Assembly: GCA_965226025.1 (NCBI GenBank)
Contig: CBDDCD010000002.1
Coordinates: forward strand, 2,294,001-2,358,000
Reading direction: 5' to 3'
DNA length: 64,000 nt
DNA from: Moanibacter sp965226025
GTDB lineage: Bacteria > Verrucomicrobiota > Verrucomicrobiia > Opitutales > UBA2987
Both the position numbers and the translations under genes were made by a program. Each line of letters opens with the position of its first letter. Positions within the stretch are counted from its first letter, which is position 1. The notes below the pieces were generated by a model that saw nothing but the letters and a program-made list of their open reading frames with translations, made no database searches and was not told where the DNA came from. Below are positions 61,820-64,000 of the stretch, piece after piece.

Positions 61820-63169
61820 ATGGAATTCCCTCTGCCTCTGACCGCCTTTGAGGAGTATCTTCTGCTCGAGGATTGCCCTTCCTTTCCCTTCAGCATGCTT
61901 ACCCGCATGCATTTCTCCGGCCGAATTCGACGCTCGGCCCTCGAAGCAGCGATCCAGGTTGTTCTTCCTCGACATCCCTTATTGACCGCTCGTGTGGGTA
62001 GAAGCGGGAGGCGTGGATTTCATTGGGAGTCGATGCAGGGCGCCCAGCCTGCGATCCAGTGGGAAGAGGGCCCCCTCCCCTCAAACTTTCCCCAAGTTCC
62101 CTATCTTGATATCCGAAAGGAAATCGGTTTGAGGCTTCAGGTTATCACAGATGGGCGGGAGTCCGACCTCATCCTTCAGTTTCATCATGTCGCCTGCGAC
62201 GCCCTCGCGGCGGCTGTTTTCTTCAACGAACTATTGGTGGCCTACGCACAGTCCATGGGAGCGCAATCGGAAAAGATGCAGCTTCCAGACTTGAATACGG
62301 AGAAGCTTCTTCATCGTGGCAAATCAGGCCTCACCGGGATGAAGCGGTTTCAAACGATTCTTCGGCAGATACCCGGCATTCTAGCTTTGCTCTGTATCTT
62401 GAATCGGAAAGTGCATCCGATCATTCCCCACCGGCCAATTTCGCGGATTGATCCACCCCAGGATCGTCATCCCTGCACGATTCACCACGGTTTTGGACTC
62501 GAAGAGACATTCGCCTTGAGGTCGGTTGCACGCAGATCCGGTGTTGAGGTGAATGAGCTGATCATGCGGGATCTCCTGAATGCGATCGGTGATTTTAGGA
62601 GAGAGCATCTATGGAACGCAGACGACGATGACTGGCAGCGTTTGATGACGCCCGTGAGCCTGCGGAGCAGGTCAGATCGAGATGTCCCGGCAACAAATAT
62701 GGTCAGCACCATCTTGATCGACCGTCGTGGACGCTCCCTGCGAAACAGGGACAGACTTTTGAAACTGATACACAAGGACATGGAGATGGTTAAGCGCTTC
62801 CGCTTGGGCTACACATTTGTTCTCCTCCTGAAGCTATTCCGGTACACCCCTGGCGGGTTGTCCTGGATCGCCCGTTCGGAGGGACTCCTCAGCTCAGTCT
62901 TTTTTGCCAACCTGGGAAGGTTGTTTGCGCGCTCACCTCTGCCCAAGAGCGAGGGTCGCCTCATCAGTGGCAATCTCACCTTGGAGCGGATTGAGATTGT
63001 ATCCCCCCTGCGCCCTAAGAACTGCGTAAGCGTGGCCGCTTCCTTCTACGCCGGTAGGCTGGGCCTTACCCTGCATTACGATTCGAGAGTGCTCTCTGAA
63101 GAGCAAGCTGGGAACCTCTTTTACCGCTTCCTTGATTGCCTCAAGGAATCTGCCTCGACAGATCCCTAG
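61820..63169 (+). CDS. Condensation-domain-fold acyltransferase (HHxxxD)
   Basis: 449 residues. The catalytic motif of CoA-dependent acyltransferases/NRPS condensation domains is LQFHHVACDALAAAVFF (HHxxxDx). N-terminal LTAFEEYLLLEDCP, with ALEAAIQVVLPRHPLLTARV, and later VPATNMVSTILIDRRG correspond to the PapA/condensation C-half. There is no carrier protein or adenylation domain beside it, so a stand-alone acyltransferase esterifying a small molecule or lipid is likely. The convergent P450 suggests a tailoring pathway, but the product is unknown. The stop codon shares CTAG with the P450 stop. Confidence 0.75.
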   Translation: MEFPLPLTAFEEYLLLEDCPSFPFSMLTRMHFSGRIRRSALEAAIQVVLPRHPLLTARVGRSGRRGFHWESMQGAQPAIQWEEGPLPSNFPQVPYLDIRKEIGLRLQVITDGRESDLILQFHHVACDALAAAVFFNELLVAYAQSMGAQSEKMQLPDLNTEKLLHRGKSGLTGMKRFQTILRQIPGILALLCILNRKVHPIIPHRPISRIDPPQDRHPCTIHHGFGLEETFALRSVARRSGVEVNELIMRDLLNAIGDFRREHLWNADDDDWQRLMTPVSLRSRSDRDVPATNMVSTILIDRRGRSLRNRDRLLKLIHKDMEMVKRFRLGYTFVLLLKLFRYTPGGLSWIARSEGLLSSVFFANLGRLFARSPLPKSEGRLISGNLTLERIEIVSPLRPKNCVSVAASFYAGRLGLTLHYDSRVLSEEQAGNLFYRFLDCLKESASTDP

Positions 63170-64000
63170 CGCAATTCGATCGTCATCGGCAGACCGTTGC
63201 TGGGCCTTAGGGTCAGGCGGCCGATGGGTGTCACGGGATGTCCGGTCCTGAGCTGTAGCCGAAAGTGACGGGAGAGAAGGGCAAGCATGAGAACCGATTC
63301 CATGAGACCGAAATGCATTCCCGGGCAGGTTCGGGGACCAGCGCCGAACGGTATGTAGCTGAACTTTTCGATCTTGTGCGAATTCTCCGGCAGGAACCTC
63401 TCGGGGATGAAGCTATCTGGCTCTTGCCAATACTTTCGGTGACGATGCAGAAGCCAGGCGGCGATAGTGATGAGGGAATTTCGAGGAATGTTTTCTCCGC
63501 AGATCTCATCGTCCTCGAGGGCGATTCTCGAGAATGCGTGAACCGGAGGATAGAGACGCAGGGTTTCTTCGATAACCGCACGGGTGTACCGCAGGCGGGG
63601 GTAGTCTTCATAGGTCGGCTTCCCGCTGGAAAGCACTTCTTCGAGTTCCGCACTGAGGAGTTCCGCCTTATCGGGATGGCGCTCCAGCAGGTAGAATGCC
63701 CAGGAGAGAGTAATCGCAGTCGTTTCGTGACCAGCGAGAAAGATGGAGGCCACTTCATCGCGTATCAGTTTGGGAGGGATGGGTTCATCGTTCGGCTCGA
63801 TTGTGGCGGTCAGAAGCAACGAAAGAAGATCCTCTTTGCCGTTGTCGTCGTCGCGATGTTTCTCGATCAAATCGTTGAATACGGAATCGAGTTCTCGGAC
63901 GGCCTTCCGTCCGGCGGACAAGCCTCCTCTGGGAATCCAGTGCGGGAGACCGAACAGGTCCGAAACGTGAACCCGCCCGAGAGTTTCCTGGTATTTTTTG
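63166..64000 (-). CDS. Cytochrome P450 (5' end beyond window)
   Basis: C-terminal ~278 residues of a P450. The frame is open to the window edge (SDLFGLPHWIPRGG precedes the internal start at 63921). I-helix IFLAGHETTAITLSW, K-helix EETLRLYP (ExxR), PERFLPENS and the heme loop FGAGPRTCPGMHFG with the Cys thiolate ligand are all present. Monooxygenase of the soluble bacterial class resembling fatty acid or terpene hydroxylases; substrate and redox partner are not visible. Confidence 0.92.
   Translation of the reverse strand, partial: KKYQETLGRVHVSDLFGLPHWIPRGGLSAGRKAVRELDSVFNDLIEKHRDDDNGKEDLLSLLLTATIEPNDEPIPPKLIRDEVASIFLAGHETTAITLSWAFYLLERHPDKAELLSAELEEVLSSGKPTYEDYPRLRYTRAVIEETLRLYPPVHAFSRIALEDDEICGENIPRNSLITIAAWLLHRHRKYWQEPDSFIPERFLPENSHKIEKFSYIPFGAGPRTCPGMHFGLMESVLMLALLSRHFRLQLRTGHPVTPIGRLTLRPSNGLPMTIELR

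Overview
The window is a 64 kb piece of a bacterial chromosome of moderate to high G+C, from an uncultured-type lineage I cannot place to genus. It has an exosortase with an EpsI domain, separate CofG and CofH (not the fused FbiC of Actinobacteria), compact operons with ATGA stop/start overlaps, and many insertion sequences. No rRNA, tRNA or CRISPR array was seen.

Layout. (1) 1-6732: end of an exosortase/EpsI gene, then a visibly AT-richer surface-polysaccharide island (methyltransferase, SGNH hydrolase, GT2 glycosyltransferase) eroded by transposons, with an IS1380 remnant and a TagF-like gene beheaded at an IS256 end. (2) 6733-10886: IS256, and a four-helix-bundle gene split by an IS630 element with TA duplication, flanked on both sides by 164-168 bp period palindromic repeats. 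(3) 10887-14470: a fused molybdenum hydroxylase (xanthine dehydrogenase type) and a YdjM-like membrane protein. (4) 14636-23222: an F420 locus with an LLM flavoenzyme, cofG, cofH, a second LLM enzyme, cofD, cofC, cofE and npdG, which covers the known committed biosynthetic steps and the NADPH:F420 link. (5) 23267-37344: two unusual thiamine-diphosphate enzymes of the transketolase/AceE superfamily, three PLP enzymes, a possibly exported TenA, an IS110 with a structured leader, and copy 1 of a 1819-bp IS. (6) 37584-43581: nucleobase permease with an internal deletion, an Ssb-like protein, and a second two-subunit molybdenum hydroxylase carrying one frameshift in each gene. (7) 43780-50489: prpD, prpC, prpB and a large ATPase/TPR gene translationally coupled to prpB. 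(8) 50526-60960: IS200-like element, ATPase split by IS copy 2, SDR, beta-ureidopropionase-like amidohydrolase, mmsA, and dihydropyrimidinase split by IS copy 3. (9) 61126-64000: YkgJ-like protein, condensation-fold acyltransferase and a partial cytochrome P450.

How the genes may work together (inference): nucleobase permease, dihydropyrimidinase, carbamoyl-amidohydrolase and methylmalonate-semialdehyde dehydrogenase make a reductive thymine/uracil degradation route that yields propionyl-CoA and acetyl-CoA, and PrpBCD would consume the propionyl-CoA. Dihydropyrimidinase, permease and the second hydroxylase all look broken here, so this catabolic block appears to be decaying.

The most distinctive feature is intergenic. 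A family of 67-100 bp inverted repeats (termini TAGGARTCTGTCGG / CCGACAGAYTCCTA) recurs at least seven times, mostly at gene 3' ends, and its TAG often serves as the stop codon of the neighbouring gene. Several other long palindromes (up to a perfect 32-bp stem) occupy other gaps.
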